A DNA stretch of 64,000 bases from Acidobacteriota bacterium (GCA_021832085.1 JAKBLM010000007.1:58355-122354); one strand, 5' to 3'; positions 46,652 through 55,056 are shown, counted from the first letter of the stretch. Notes: a model not told the origin generated them from the sequence alone. Numbers and translations are program-made.

Positions 46652-47324
46652 CGGGCGCGCCCTCCAGCATCACAAGATCGGCAATGCGCTCTTCGCGGCT
46701 CCCCACCACAAGCCAGCTCCGGTCGGGGAAGAAAATCAGGCACTCATGGCGCTGAAGTCCGGCTACTCGCTCGACAGCCTCGGTTCCGATGCGGCTGGCC
46801 ATTACGTCCAAGTCACCCGGCTCGCGGCAGGAGAAGATCACCTGCACGTCGGCGCCGGCGGAAATTGGCCGGGGAATTTCCGCATAGCGGAGGCCGCAGT
46901 ACACCTGATTGATCTTCCGATGTCGTCCTTGATTGACGATGCGCCGCAATTCCGGCGGCATGCCGGCCGCGCTTGTGTTTCGCGTGCCTTCAGAGACTTC
47001 TTCGACACACAGCCAGGTGTTACGCCACGGCCAGGCCCAGGCACACCAGTCGTTCAGCGCCTCGAAGGGATCGAGACGGCCATCGGGAACGTAGCGCAGC
47101 GAGGCTTTCGCCGGCTTCGCTTCACGGTACCAGCGGGAATAGTCCTTCAACTGTTCGACGGTTCGCGCCGTGTTAGGAATCCAGCGGTAGGCGTCGTCGC
47201 CGTGCGGGTCGAAAACGAAAACGCCATTGTGCGGCTTAAGGATCGCGCTGGCGACAGTGCTCTTTCCTGAGCCTCGGAAACCTACACACAGGATGATTCG
47301 ATTCTGCATATCACACCCATCCAA
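46626..47324 (-). CDS. FtsK/HerA-like P-loop ATPase
   Basis: A 232-residue ATPase. Walker A GFRGSGKST (about 15-23), Walker B WLCVEEVSEG (about 108), then RRIVNQGRHRKINQVYCGLR and SAGADVQVIFSCREPGDLD, the layout of FtsK/HerA-type DNA-translocating ATPases, including packaging ATPases of tailless phages; filamentous-phage Zot is a more distant alternative. No membrane helix is present; the two small membrane proteins encoded just upstream could provide the anchor. It starts within the end of the preceding gene. Confidence 0.75.
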   Translation of the reverse strand: MDGCDMQNRIILCVGFRGSGKSTVASAILKPHNGVFVFDPHGDDAYRWIPNTARTVEQLKDYSRWYREAKPAKASLRYVPDGRLDPFEALNDWCAWAWPWRNTWLCVEEVSEGTRNTSAAGMPPELRRIVNQGRHRKINQVYCGLRYAEIPRPISAGADVQVIFSCREPGDLDVMASRIGTEAVERVAGLQRHECLIFFPDRSWLVVGSREERIADLVMLEGAPDAVQANKA

Positions 47325-47532
47325 AGGGATTCTCAGCGGCCACGCCCAGCGCCGCCGCCGCTTTTTGAATTGCGTTCGCCCGCCAAAGGCCGTAGACGAT
47401 CAAGCCGGCAATGGCGAGCCAAACGAGCAGTGCCAAGCCCGGTCTCCTCTGCCACCATGTTTCCTCCTGTTCGCTCGATATTGGCGGATCAAGCGCCTCG
47501 GAAGGATGCCGAATTTGTTCTGCATAGCTCAT
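47311..47532 (-). CDS. 73-residue single-span membrane protein
   Basis: Starts MSYAEQIRHPSEALDPP; an aromatic WWQRRP leads into one hydrophobic helix (LALLVWLAIAGLIVYGLW). GAGGTGA sits upstream of the ATG. The end overlaps the ATPase start by about 14 bases. No family recognised; the size and position recall small virion or coupling proteins of plasmid-like phages, which is only a suggestion. Confidence 0.65.
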   Translation of the reverse strand: MSYAEQIRHPSEALDPPISSEQEETWWQRRPGLALLVWLAIAGLIVYGLWRANAIQKAAAALGVAAENPFGWV

Positions 47533-47534
47533 GT

Positions 47535-47657
47535 TCACCTCAGAGCGGGAAACGCTGACGTGCTCGGTTTTCCGCCGGAAATTTTCTTCAACAGCGCCGC
47601 CGCGAGGAGCGCACCGGCGACGAAGAGAATCACCCAACCCCACTCCGGGACTTTCAC
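47535..47657 (-). CDS. 40-residue membrane microprotein
   Basis: GTG start at 47657 with GGAGG six bases upstream; sequence VKVPEWGWVILFVAG then LLAAALLKKISGGK, one membrane helix. The start overlaps the stop of the preceding gene (GTGA) and the next gene begins three bases after its stop, so translation is tightly coupled. Function unknown. Confidence 0.6.
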   Translation of the reverse strand: MKVPEWGWVILFVAGALLAAALLKKISGGKPSTSAFPALR

Positions 47658-48043
47658 AGTGCGCCTCCGGCCGTCTGGAAAAATTCCCGCTGCCGGTTCG
47701 CCGCATGCGGCATACGGCCTGCACTCCGGCGCGGGGTCCGCGTGTCCATCCCAGCAGTTGGCAAGGGAATTTCTTCTCGCAGCAGCGACACCCATCGGCC
47801 ACCGCGCCTGATGCGCGGGGTGACGAAGTCGAATTCCGGGCCACGTAAAATCTCTGCATAGATGGTGGCTGCGTTTGGGTCTGTGATGGTTGGGAACGAG
47901 CGTCGATGCGTGGCTGCCTCGCCTCGCATCACGCATCGGAGCGCCGAGACCGCACCATCCTTGCGAACGCGGAGCAGCAGCGTCCGCCGCGCCAGCTCCG
48001 CGTACTGGAAGGTTCGGGCAGGAAGTGACAGGACGCGGCTCAT
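47654..48043 (-). CDS. Hypothetical element protein, 129 residues
   Basis: A basic soluble protein starting MSRVLSLPARTFQYAELARR, with GGGAAGGG upstream and ATGA/GTGA overlaps at both ends. No motif recognised. The reading is supported by the overlaps and the ribosome site more than by its sequence. Confidence 0.55.
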   Translation of the reverse strand: MSRVLSLPARTFQYAELARRTLLLRVRKDGAVSALRCVMRGEAATHRRSFPTITDPNAATIYAEILRGPEFDFVTPRIRRGGRWVSLLREEIPLPTAGMDTRTPRRSAGRMPHAANRQREFFQTAGGAL

Positions 48044-48375
48044 TGCACCCTTCCCGATCCGCCGCATGCGGCACATCTGCCGTGCGATCCAGCCCGGCCA
48101 TGGCTGCAAAGTGGGCATGGGCAGAAGCCGGCGCCGGCACAATGGCGGCAGATTCCTTTTGGCAGTCGGCGGATTGTCCCGCGTTTTGTGATTTCCTCCC
48201 CCGGTCGGAGTAGCGCCCGCACAGCGTCACCGGCAGGGTCAGTGCGCACGGCCTTAGTCGCGCCATGAGCCAGCGGCCGGCTGGACGGCTCCTTGCGGCC
48301 ATGGGCAGGCTTAGGCCGGCCGGCGGCTTCACGCTGCCGCCTGAGCACCTCTTTCGCGGCTTCCAGATAATCCAC
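48040..48375 (-). CDS. Cysteine-rich zinc-binding protein
   Basis: About 111 residues. The C-terminal third has CRHCAGAGFCPCPLC and CAACGGSGR, resembling the CxxCxGxG zinc repeats of DnaJ-type proteins. GTG 48375 (VDYLEAAKEVLRRQ) is placed eight bases after GGGAG; the frame is open to 48426. It overlaps the next gene by ATGA. It may be a nucleic-acid or protein-binding accessory of the primase. Confidence 0.65.
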   Translation of the reverse strand: MDYLEAAKEVLRRQREAAGRPKPAHGRKEPSSRPLAHGATKAVRTDPAGDAVRALLRPGEEITKRGTIRRLPKGICRHCAGAGFCPCPLCSHGRAGSHGRCAACGGSGRVQ

Positions 48376-48457
48376 GTTCACATCTCCCTTGCGAAACAAG
48401 CGAAAAAGGCGAAATATTCCGTCCACTTATTTCGCGTTATTTCGCATCTTTCGCGCC

Positions 48458-50566
48458 TCATGTGGCCTTCCAGATTTCGACCGGCCTGCCGGGCGTCTGT
48501 ACGCTTTGCCGGGAAGCTAGCCCGCGCTCGGAAATCGCCCTCAGCGCCGCATCGATTTCGGCCTCGGATCGGTGGCGTCCAAACAACCCGCTTATCTCAG
48601 TGCGCGTTAGTCCCTCGGGGTTCTGACGAAGCTCGCTGAGGATGCGATCTGCCTCGGGGTAGCCGAGCGAGTCCCCGAAGATGAAGTGGGCTGACGCCTC
48701 GCAGTAGGCCCAGACAGCCAGCGCGGCGAGGAGATGTGCCGGGCGAATAAAGAGCGACTCATCGAGTAGAGCGTAGAGCACAGAGAGACGAAGGACCTGT
48801 GCAGGTGCGCGGCTGATGATTGAGCCGAGCAAACCCGGTCTCTCTTCGGACAGTTCCGGGTAGACCGTTCGCCAGATTTCTTGCGCTTCGTCGTCACGCC
48901 GCATTTCGCCGCCCGTGCGCCCGAATTTCAGCGCGTGATCGAGTCGGCGGACTAAGTCCGGGTGTTCACCCAGGTCGAAGTTGCCGCCCTCGGGTAGAAG
49001 CTTTGACCGGCGTACGCAGACCCATAAAAACCGATTCGCGAATCCATTTGCCATTTCCGTGGCACTCAGGCATCGGAGCAGTTCATCCTTCGTAATGTGG
49101 CCGATGATCGAGACGTGTGCGCCTGTCGCTCTTGCCGGTGAATTCTTTGTCAGCGAACTCAGATCGCCGCGATCCCATGCGTCGCGTAGAATTGCAGAGA
49201 GTGTGTTGCCCTCGCGGGACATTACGTGAAGTGGGGCCGCAAATTCCGTCTCAACGACCAACAATCGCTTGTCCTCTATGCCAGGATCCTCGGTGACCGT
49301 TTCGTAGCCGACGACGTGGCCCTTCTGACGGACGGGGTGCGATTTTTCGATTGCGTCGCGAACAGACCAGATCAATCCTTCGCCAGAGGAAAGCCCTGTG
49401 GCGATTCGCTTCGCAGCCCATTCGGGATCAACTTGGGTGAGAGTTTCCCTCACGCGCCCCAGTGAAGTACCCTTGCGGCCGCCAGAAGTAACGCCTACTA
49501 GACAAACGAAGAGGTTCGGTCGATGAAGGTCCCCCTCGACACGGAAAAACGATGACGACCCAACGGCACTGCCGAATGCGGCGAGGAACTGCAGCAATAA
49601 TGCTGCTGGATCGGCCTCGCTGTGGGGTTCGATGGCGTGGACGATCTCGCCCGCGAGACCGTGAAAGGCTTCAGGCGCAAGTGCCTCCGGCCACTGTGCC
49701 GATCCTGAGTCCTTCGGCTTCGCCTTACGGTCGGGCGTGGCGGGAGCGTACCGCGATATGCTGGCCGCAATTCGCTCAACCTCTGAACCCGCCAACGGTG
49801 GATCGCACTTGGCTGCGTTTTCCGCGAGCAGCGCCGCGCGGATTGCATCTTCGCCCATCCCGCGCCGGCGCATTGTGCCGGCCAAACTCGCAAGCGTCGC
49901 GTTGCGCGTACCTTCTCTGAATTTTTCGCCGGCTGGTAGGTTGCTGGGGGCGCTCCGGTGTTCGTCCAGCAAGCGCGCTAGTGGGATTGGAAGGGGCGCG
50001 GGGGGACATTCGCGAAGCCATTCATACGCTGAGCCGGTCGGATGGAGGGACGGCGGCGCAACGACATATCCGCCGTCTCCGCGAACGTCGAGGCCGGTGC
50101 CAAGCCTGCCCACCGAACAGCGGACCGCCTTTCGTTCAGGGAGGGCAAAATACAGATGGCGACCGCGCGCCGTCCTTACTTCGGCCGTAACGGGCAGCGG
50201 GCCGATTTCCTCTTGCAGACGCTCAAGCGACTTCTCGCCCGTTGCGCCATCGATGTCGATGACCACGAGGCGCGAGGCGCGTCCGGTCGCGATTGCGACT
50301 CCGGCGGCCGGCTGCGCATGCCACCAGCCCTGAATCGTTGTTTCGTCCCGCGTCGCATCGAGAACCCCGTGAGCCGTCGTCGGCTCCTTCCCTCGCGGTC
50401 GGGCAGGGAAGACGGACCACCCGCGCTTCGCGTAGCTGAGCGCCGCCACGAGCATGATCTCGCCAGGGGAGGGAAGCATGGCGCCGCGCCGCGACTCGCA
50501 CTCGACCGATGACGCAAATGGCTTCATGGCCCCACACTTCAGCAAATTGTTTGTGCTGGCCGTCAT
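48458..50566 (-). CDS. Primase-polymerase with DUF3987-like helicase domain
   Basis: A 702-residue replication protein. The N-terminal Prim-Pol domain (about 35-200) has the metal aspartates in VVIDIDG (104 and 106) and DVRGDGGYVVAPPSLHP. The middle and C-terminal part (about 300-600) matches the DUF3987 group, with a P-loop-like GVTSGGRKGTS and an ATPase core, and ends in a winged helix (GLTRTEISGLFGRHRSEAEI). It probably initiates replication of the excised element. ATG 50566 overlaps the stop of the HTH gene by ATGA. Confidence 0.88.
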   Translation of the reverse strand: MTASTNNLLKCGAMKPFASSVECESRRGAMLPSPGEIMLVAALSYAKRGWSVFPARPRGKEPTTAHGVLDATRDETTIQGWWHAQPAAGVAIATGRASRLVVIDIDGATGEKSLERLQEEIGPLPVTAEVRTARGRHLYFALPERKAVRCSVGRLGTGLDVRGDGGYVVAPPSLHPTGSAYEWLRECPPAPLPIPLARLLDEHRSAPSNLPAGEKFREGTRNATLASLAGTMRRRGMGEDAIRAALLAENAAKCDPPLAGSEVERIAASISRYAPATPDRKAKPKDSGSAQWPEALAPEAFHGLAGEIVHAIEPHSEADPAALLLQFLAAFGSAVGSSSFFRVEGDLHRPNLFVCLVGVTSGGRKGTSLGRVRETLTQVDPEWAAKRIATGLSSGEGLIWSVRDAIEKSHPVRQKGHVVGYETVTEDPGIEDKRLLVVETEFAAPLHVMSREGNTLSAILRDAWDRGDLSSLTKNSPARATGAHVSIIGHITKDELLRCLSATEMANGFANRFLWVCVRRSKLLPEGGNFDLGEHPDLVRRLDHALKFGRTGGEMRRDDEAQEIWRTVYPELSEERPGLLGSIISRAPAQVLRLSVLYALLDESLFIRPAHLLAALAVWAYCEASAHFIFGDSLGYPEADRILSELRQNPEGLTRTEISGLFGRHRSEAEIDAALRAISERGLASRQSVQTPGRPVEIWKAT

Positions 50567-50760
50567 GCCTCGTCCGGCGTGATGCGGGGATGATCGCCAC
50601 GGGCAAACCGTTCGAGTTCGGTGCGGGGAACCAAGACCCGTTTGCCGAGACGGCGCACACGCAGTTTCCTTTGCGAAATCAGGTAGTCAACGGCCCGAAC
50701 GGAAATGCTGAGTGCCTCGGCCGCTGCCTTGCGGTCCACGAGAATCTTTTCGTCCTTCAT
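50563..50760 (-). CDS. Helix-turn-helix protein (excisionase/AlpA-like)
   Basis: A 65-residue DNA-binding protein: ILVDRKAAAEALSISVRAVD with YLISQRKLRVRRLGKRVLVP is the MerR/excisionase-type winged helix. GAGGTGA precedes ATG 50760. First gene of the minus-strand operon and divergent from the integrase operon across a 70-base regulatory region, the usual place for a directionality or lysogeny regulator. Confidence 0.82.
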   Translation of the reverse strand: MKDEKILVDRKAAAEALSISVRAVDYLISQRKLRVRRLGKRVLVPRTELERFARGDHPRITPDEA

Positions 50761-50792
50761 GCAATCACCTCGGCCGCATTGTGTCGCAGGGC

Positions 50793-50836
50793 TTGACAAG
50801 GAATCAAGTTATGCTATAGAAGTTGACAAGTTATGG
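50793..50836 (+). promoter_or_regulatory. Integrase-operon promoter with repeated operator-like motifs
   Basis: TTGACA (50793-50798), 16-base spacer, TATAGA (50815-50820). TTGACAAG occurs twice (50793 and 50823) and AAGTTATG twice (50807 and 50829), the second pair overlapping the start codon at 50833. These repeats may bind the adjacent HTH protein. Confidence 0.65.
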
Positions 50837-51546
50837 GAAAGCGCGGCCCCAACCCGGTAGACCTTAGTCGGCTCAAAACCGAGGCGGCACGATGGACGGA
50901 TTTCTTCTTTACCCTCCGCGACGGCCAGGATGGAGCCTTCTACTTGTTCGAGCCGCTCCCGGAAAAGCGAACTGAAGTTCAGGAAGAAGTAGGAATGACC
51001 CACCGGCTTAGGCGCGTTGCAATCGTCCCGGTGTCTACCAGGCTGGTAGTCGAAGAAGTCAAGGAGAGAAACCGCCGGCTCTCCCCCAACGGCCTCTTCG
51101 TTCCGCCCATCTATCCCGCAACCGAAGCTTGGGAGCGAATGAAGCGCGCCCGCACAGCAGCGGAAATGAAGATGGCCGCGCGCGCCGTCCGGCGATGGGA
51201 GTCGGAGTGGGCGAAGGGCATCCCACAGGAAATGCTGGGAGCGCCGGCTGAGTGGCGGACCGGTCCGCATTACTACGCGAAGGCGATTCGCACGAATGCT
51301 GACACACTGATGCGTGCGAAGCGACTGCCTCACTATCCCAGCGACCCGGCCTCGAACGATGACAAACGAATCGCATTTTTCGCCAAGGTACTGGCGGGCC
51401 TGACACTAGGGCTTGCGCCGCTCACGGCCACCAAACGGCTTTCCCGCTGGCGCTGGCCGCACGAGCTAGCCAAAGGGGAATTGCGGGAACTTGCGAGGCA
51501 GTACCCGATGCCAGGAGGAAATCGGGCGAAGGGGAGGGAAAAGTGA
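50833..51546 (+). CDS. Element protein of unknown function cotranscribed with integrase
   Basis: A 237-residue soluble basic protein starting MGKRGPNPVDLSRLKTEAAR, with helical charged segments (TAAEMKMAARAVRRWESEW) and no recognised family. Its stop overlaps the integrase start (GTGA), so they are coupled. The leader is very short (about six bases). Confidence 0.68.
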   Translation: MGKRGPNPVDLSRLKTEAARWTDFFFTLRDGQDGAFYLFEPLPEKRTEVQEEVGMTHRLRRVAIVPVSTRLVVEEVKERNRRLSPNGLFVPPIYPATEAWERMKRARTAAEMKMAARAVRRWESEWAKGIPQEMLGAPAEWRTGPHYYAKAIRTNADTLMRAKRLPHYPSDPASNDDKRIAFFAKVLAGLTLGLAPLTATKRLSRWRWPHELAKGELRELARQYPMPGGNRAKGREK

Positions 51547-52631
51547 AAAAGCAACGCGGCATTTTCGAGAAGGTTCCCCGCTCCGGCATCTGGTGGGTTC
51601 GCTACACGGACGCCGCCGGCCGCTACCATCGGGAGAAGGCGGGGACACGAAGCGCGGCTCGCGCACTCTATCTCAAGCGGAAGAACGAGGCACTCGAAGG
51701 CCGCAAATTGCCGGAGAAGTTGCGGCGCGCGCCGGCGTCTTTTCGGGAGATTGTCAACGACGCGCTCGAATACTCCCGGCAGAACAAGGCGCATGCTGCC
51801 TATCGCGCCGACAAATGGCACAAGAGGATCGTGCTTGAATGGTTTGGCGAGCGGAGCGCCGACGGGGTGAGCGCGCAGGACATCGAGGTGAGGCTCGAAG
51901 GGCTGGCGGCCCAGGGGCGCAAGCCGGCAACGCTCAATCGCTATCGCGCCTTCCTGAGCCTGATCTACCGGCTGGCTGTACGGAATGGGAAGGCTGCGGT
52001 GAATCCGGCACGGATGGTTCGCCAGAGGAAGGAAAATAACTCCCGCGTGCGCTTTCTGACGCCCGAGGAAGAGAAGAATCTGCGAGGAAAAATCCGCTCG
52101 CTATGCCCTGAGCGCGAACCGGAATTCACGCTTGCGCTTCATACGGGGATGCGCCGAAGCGAACAGTACGGCCTGCGGTGGGCGGACGTGGACATCCTGG
52201 CGGGGATCATCACGATTCGGAGAACGAAGCAGGGAGGGACGCGGCACATTCCAATTGACCGCGAAGCACGGACGGCGCTGGAAACTCTCCACGCCAGAAG
52301 CGACGGGTCCGGACGCGTGTGCCATCCCTATCGCCGTTGGTTCGAGGCGGTGCGGACGGCGGCTGGCGTCGCCGATTTGCATTGGCACGATCTCCGGCAC
52401 ACCTTTGCCAGCCGACTGGTGATGTCTGGCACGGACATCCGAACGCTGCTAGAATTGCTCGGCGATAGGACAGTGAGCATGGCCATGCGATATGCACACC
52501 TCGCGCCGGCGCATTTGAAGACTGCGGTGGACCGGATGGCCGAGAATTTCCCGGTCGGAACCGACACCACAATAGCACCAGCGGCGAGCACGGAAGCCGG
52601 CCAAGCTCCCAAGTCCTTTCCTATCAACTAG
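51543..52631 (+). CDS. Tyrosine recombinase (integrase)
   Basis: A 362-residue phage-type integrase: N-terminal arm-binding domain (FEKVPRSGIWWVRYTDAAGR), core-binding domain (about 85-175) and catalytic domain with R in LHTGMRRSE, HDLRHTFASR, LGDRTVSMAMRYAHL (nucleophile Tyr). All catalytic residues are present, so it should be active. The stop codon touches the first base of the tRNA gene and attR. The start is GTG 51543. The 3' end contains the 21-bp repeat shared with the left end. Confidence 0.95.
   Translation: MKKQRGIFEKVPRSGIWWVRYTDAAGRYHREKAGTRSAARALYLKRKNEALEGRKLPEKLRRAPASFREIVNDALEYSRQNKAHAAYRADKWHKRIVLEWFGERSADGVSAQDIEVRLEGLAAQGRKPATLNRYRAFLSLIYRLAVRNGKAAVNPARMVRQRKENNSRVRFLTPEEEKNLRGKIRSLCPEREPEFTLALHTGMRRSEQYGLRWADVDILAGIITIRRTKQGGTRHIPIDREARTALETLHARSDGSGRVCHPYRRWFEAVRTAAGVADLHWHDLRHTFASRLVMSGTDIRTLLELLGDRTVSMAMRYAHLAPAHLKTAVDRMAENFPVGTDTTIAPAASTEAGQAPKSFPIN
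52559..52579 (+). repeat. 21-bp direct repeat, right copy
   Basis: Identical to 39396-39416, 53 bases inside the right attachment site and within the integrase coding end. Confidence 0.6.
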
Positions 52632-52672
52632 GCCGGAGTGGCGGAACTGGCAGACGCGCGAGACTCAAAATC
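52632..52672 (+). repeat. Right attachment site (attR)
   Basis: Second copy of the 41-bp repeat, forming the 5' half of the intact tRNA. Confidence 0.92.
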
Positions 52673-52719
52673 TCGTGGTGCTTAGCACCGTGTGGGTTCG
52701 ACCCCCTCCTCCGGCACCA
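52632..52719 (+). tRNA. tRNA-Leu(CAA)
   Basis: Acceptor GCCGGAG / CTCCGGC pairs fully, anticodon stem CGAGA / TCTCG with loop CTCAAAA gives anticodon CAA, a long class II variable arm follows, and CCA is encoded (52717-52719). The T-stem has one T-T mismatch (52693 against 52707). The first 41 bases are attR. It has no promoter of its own next to it: the integrase gene ends directly upstream. Confidence 0.92.
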
Positions 52720-53010
52720 TGATTCTGTTGGATACCGCCTTTCGAGCCTTGTGCTGCCGTATCCCCGCGCCAACCGGTTCATTGCAGTTGGTCACCAACA
52801 TCGCGGTCACTCAGCCGGGCAGCCTCTTCGACTGGTTGAGCAAGGCGCTGCTTGCCGGACCCCCTCACCTAAACTGGGCCACCCGCGTTCCCGAAGGTGC
52901 AAACAGAGGTCGTGTCCGACTTCCGTTTGCGCGTTTTCGAATTCGGGGACGATTACCCCACCCGCCGGTGTCACCAGCAGTTGCCTCTCCGGGCCTGGAT
53001 CGGAGGCAAA

Positions 53011-53202
53011 TTATAGCTGTCGAGGTTTTCGTTTCCTCCAGACGAATAGCACGAAGCATGCTAACGAAAGCAGGAGGAAGATAATACCGGACTCAAGACG
53101 GAAAGCAACGGAGGGGATTGGGTTCGCATCCATGAAATCTGCCCAAGCTCCCCAGAGGATGACTGCAATTCCGATGAAAAGAAGCGCGAATGAAGCTACC
53201 AT
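53011..53202 (-). CDS. Small two-span membrane protein
   Basis: 63 residues, two hydrophobic helices (SFALLFIGIAVILWGAWA and IIFLLLSLACFVLFVW) separated by a short loop, basic C-terminus (RKRKPRQL). AGAGGTGG lies five bases before the ATG. Function unknown. Confidence 0.7.
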   Translation of the reverse strand: MVASFALLFIGIAVILWGAWADFMDANPIPSVAFRLESGIIFLLLSLACFVLFVWRKRKPRQL

Positions 53203-53646
53203 CTGCCACCTCTAAGCGAATACATAGACGCCACCAATGCGCAGCAGGTTTCAACACTTCAGCGGCCGCTGTCCGGGCTGCCTGCTGCCTTCTTGAAAGA
53301 TTACGAAGATGCAGCGCGAGACAATCAATTGTGCTTGTCCCGGCACCCGGGTCTGGTTACGCTTCTCACCAGCGGGTCACGTTCCGCCGCCGTGAGGGCC
53401 GGAGGTTCATGCTTCCAGCGGAAAGGGCCGGATTCGGGCGCCACGAGCGATTCGTCGGCGGCCCTCGCGGCTGGGAATGCTCGCACGGCTGAGCCTTGCG
53501 CCGCCATAGAACCGGCCCGGCAGTAGCCAGTTGGCTTGATGCACGAAATCAGCATTTTCATTGGACGGTATGGTCCTTCCACTTTTGGCGCGCTTCCTCC
53601 ATTGAGAGCCGATCGCGACTCGGAGAGCCCGCGCCTCGGAGTGGCA
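53203..53646. other. Intergenic region, no gene recognised
   Basis: I see no convincing coding frame, tRNA or repeat; short frames here lack ribosome sites and protein-like composition. Confidence 0.5.
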
Positions 53647-54762
53647 TTAGTTCTGCTCCGCTGTGGTTTCCGGTTCCACCCAATAGGTGCGCGGGGCTCT
53701 CACCCGCAGGCCGGGCCGGTCCTTGACGCTGAGTTTGATGGCATGGAATCCCGGGGCCGGTGAGTGCGGGCGGAAAGTCAGCACGTAATAGTTCGGGATG
53801 TCGTTCGAGATCGAGAGCAGATCGCGTGTGAGGGTGTTCGGATTCTTGAAGCGAAAATACTCGCCGCCGGTCAGCTGCGCGACGGTCTTGGGTACATTTC
53901 GCTTGGCTGCGTCGTGCGCCGCAAGAAACGCCCACCGTGCCCATTGCAGTGGCGGGAGCAGGTCGCTCAAGCAGTTGAGCGCCTGCACAGAGCGCTTCTC
54001 GTGCGCGTCGCGAGCTGAGCTTTTGCTCATGCAACCGCCCGGTCCGTACGGCTGGCGATCTTCCGCCATCTGGTGCGCGACCGTGGCATTGATGCTCGAG
54101 AACGAGACGGCATAAATCTCCGTGTCGGTGTTATCGATTTTGCTCAACACGCTTGCGAGGCTCGCCTGGCTGCCGGTGTCCACGGTTCCGCTGAGCAGGA
54201 GGACGGCGCGACGATAGTAGGACGGCTGCCGATGTAGAAAATCGATGGCGAAATTGAGCGCGTCGAGGATCGACGCTCCCGTGCCCCACGAGCGAAGGTC
54301 GGCGATGGCGCGAGCTGCTTTGTTCGTGTTCGGCGTGAAATCGAGCACGAGCCGGGGCGAGCCGCCGAACGCGATCACGGCGACGCGATGATGCACTCCG
54401 CCGACCACAGCAGCCAGCACCGGCCCAAGAGCGCGGTAGTCACGCAGATGCGGTCCACCGCCGCTGGTTTCCACGACAACGGCCAGCGCGAGCGGCTCCG
54501 AGTCGGTGTTGCGCTCCAGTTTCAGCGCTTGGGGAACCCCGTTGTCGGTGAGCAGGAAGTCGTCCGTCGTGAGGGAAAATACGATCCTGCCGGATTTGGT
54601 CGTCACGAGCGCGGGCACCACCACGAGGTTCGAGCGCACCCGGAGGATCGAGGACGGAGGCTTGGCTGAAGGCTTCTTGCGGCTCTGCGCGCTGGCAGCC
54701 GCACCGCAGGCTGCCCAAACAAACAGCGCGACTGCGAAACGAAGTGTGAGACGGTTCAGCAT
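53647..54762 (-). CDS. Secreted VWFA-related acidobacterial-domain protein
   Basis: A 371-residue exported protein: signal peptide (LRFAVALFVWAACGAAASAQS), then LRVRSNLVVVPALVTTKSGR and FSLTTDDFLLTDNG, the start of the VWFA-related acidobacterial domain (TIGR03436 type), a degenerate von Willebrand A fold (AVVVETSGGG in place of a DxSxS metal site), and the usual end YYVLTFRPHSPAPGFHAIKLSV. The missing MIDAS aspartate suggests no metal-dependent adhesion. This family is nearly restricted to acidobacteria and marks the host. Confidence 0.92.
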   Translation of the reverse strand: MLNRLTLRFAVALFVWAACGAAASAQSRKKPSAKPPSSILRVRSNLVVVPALVTTKSGRIVFSLTTDDFLLTDNGVPQALKLERNTDSEPLALAVVVETSGGGPHLRDYRALGPVLAAVVGGVHHRVAVIAFGGSPRLVLDFTPNTNKAARAIADLRSWGTGASILDALNFAIDFLHRQPSYYRRAVLLLSGTVDTGSQASLASVLSKIDNTDTEIYAVSFSSINATVAHQMAEDRQPYGPGGCMSKSSARDAHEKRSVQALNCLSDLLPPLQWARWAFLAAHDAAKRNVPKTVAQLTGGEYFRFKNPNTLTRDLLSISNDIPNYYVLTFRPHSPAPGFHAIKLSVKDRPGLRVRAPRTYWVEPETTAEQN

Positions 54763-55056
54763 GCGTGTTGCCGCCCGCTTTTCACCACGCAGACCGTACA
54801 GAACCTATCCAGTCAGGATTATTTTTTGCCGCTTTCCCGCCTCCACAGCATACACCGCGGCTCGCCGCTCGTAATCACAATCCCGAGCTGGACACGCGCG
54901 GCGCGCCCAGTGGCACATCCTTCAGGCTGCGGCTTCGCATAGGTCAGATTTCACCGAGTGCGGCGATTTCCCGGCTTATTCCTTGGCATCTCCGGTCGCC
55001 CATGGCCGCGTAGCAGAGTAACAACAACGCGATTCCGCTAACGTATCGCCGCATCA

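Larger units (their letters stand above)
39242..52672. mobile_element. Integrative element inserted in tRNA-Leu(CAA), about 13.4 kb
   Basis: Bounded by a perfect 41-bp direct repeat consisting of the 5' half of tRNA-Leu(CAA) up to the anticodon loop. The integrase (51543-52631) abuts the right repeat. Backbone genes are integrase, a small unknown protein, HTH regulator, primase-polymerase, zinc and membrane microproteins, and an FtsK/HerA-like ATPase. The left half carries accessory genes of visibly lower GC content. No capsid, tail, relaxase or type IV secretion gene is recognised. Confidence 0.88.

Noticed and set aside
48458..50566. Element replication gene as a phage terminase or relaxase
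   Set aside because: The aspartate motifs and the DUF3987-like C-terminus fit Prim-Pol; no HUH relaxase or terminase motif is present.
53190..53726. Several 60-100 codon plus-strand frames
   Set aside because: No ribosome sites, no motifs, and they overlap each other and the supported small membrane protein or VWFA gene.
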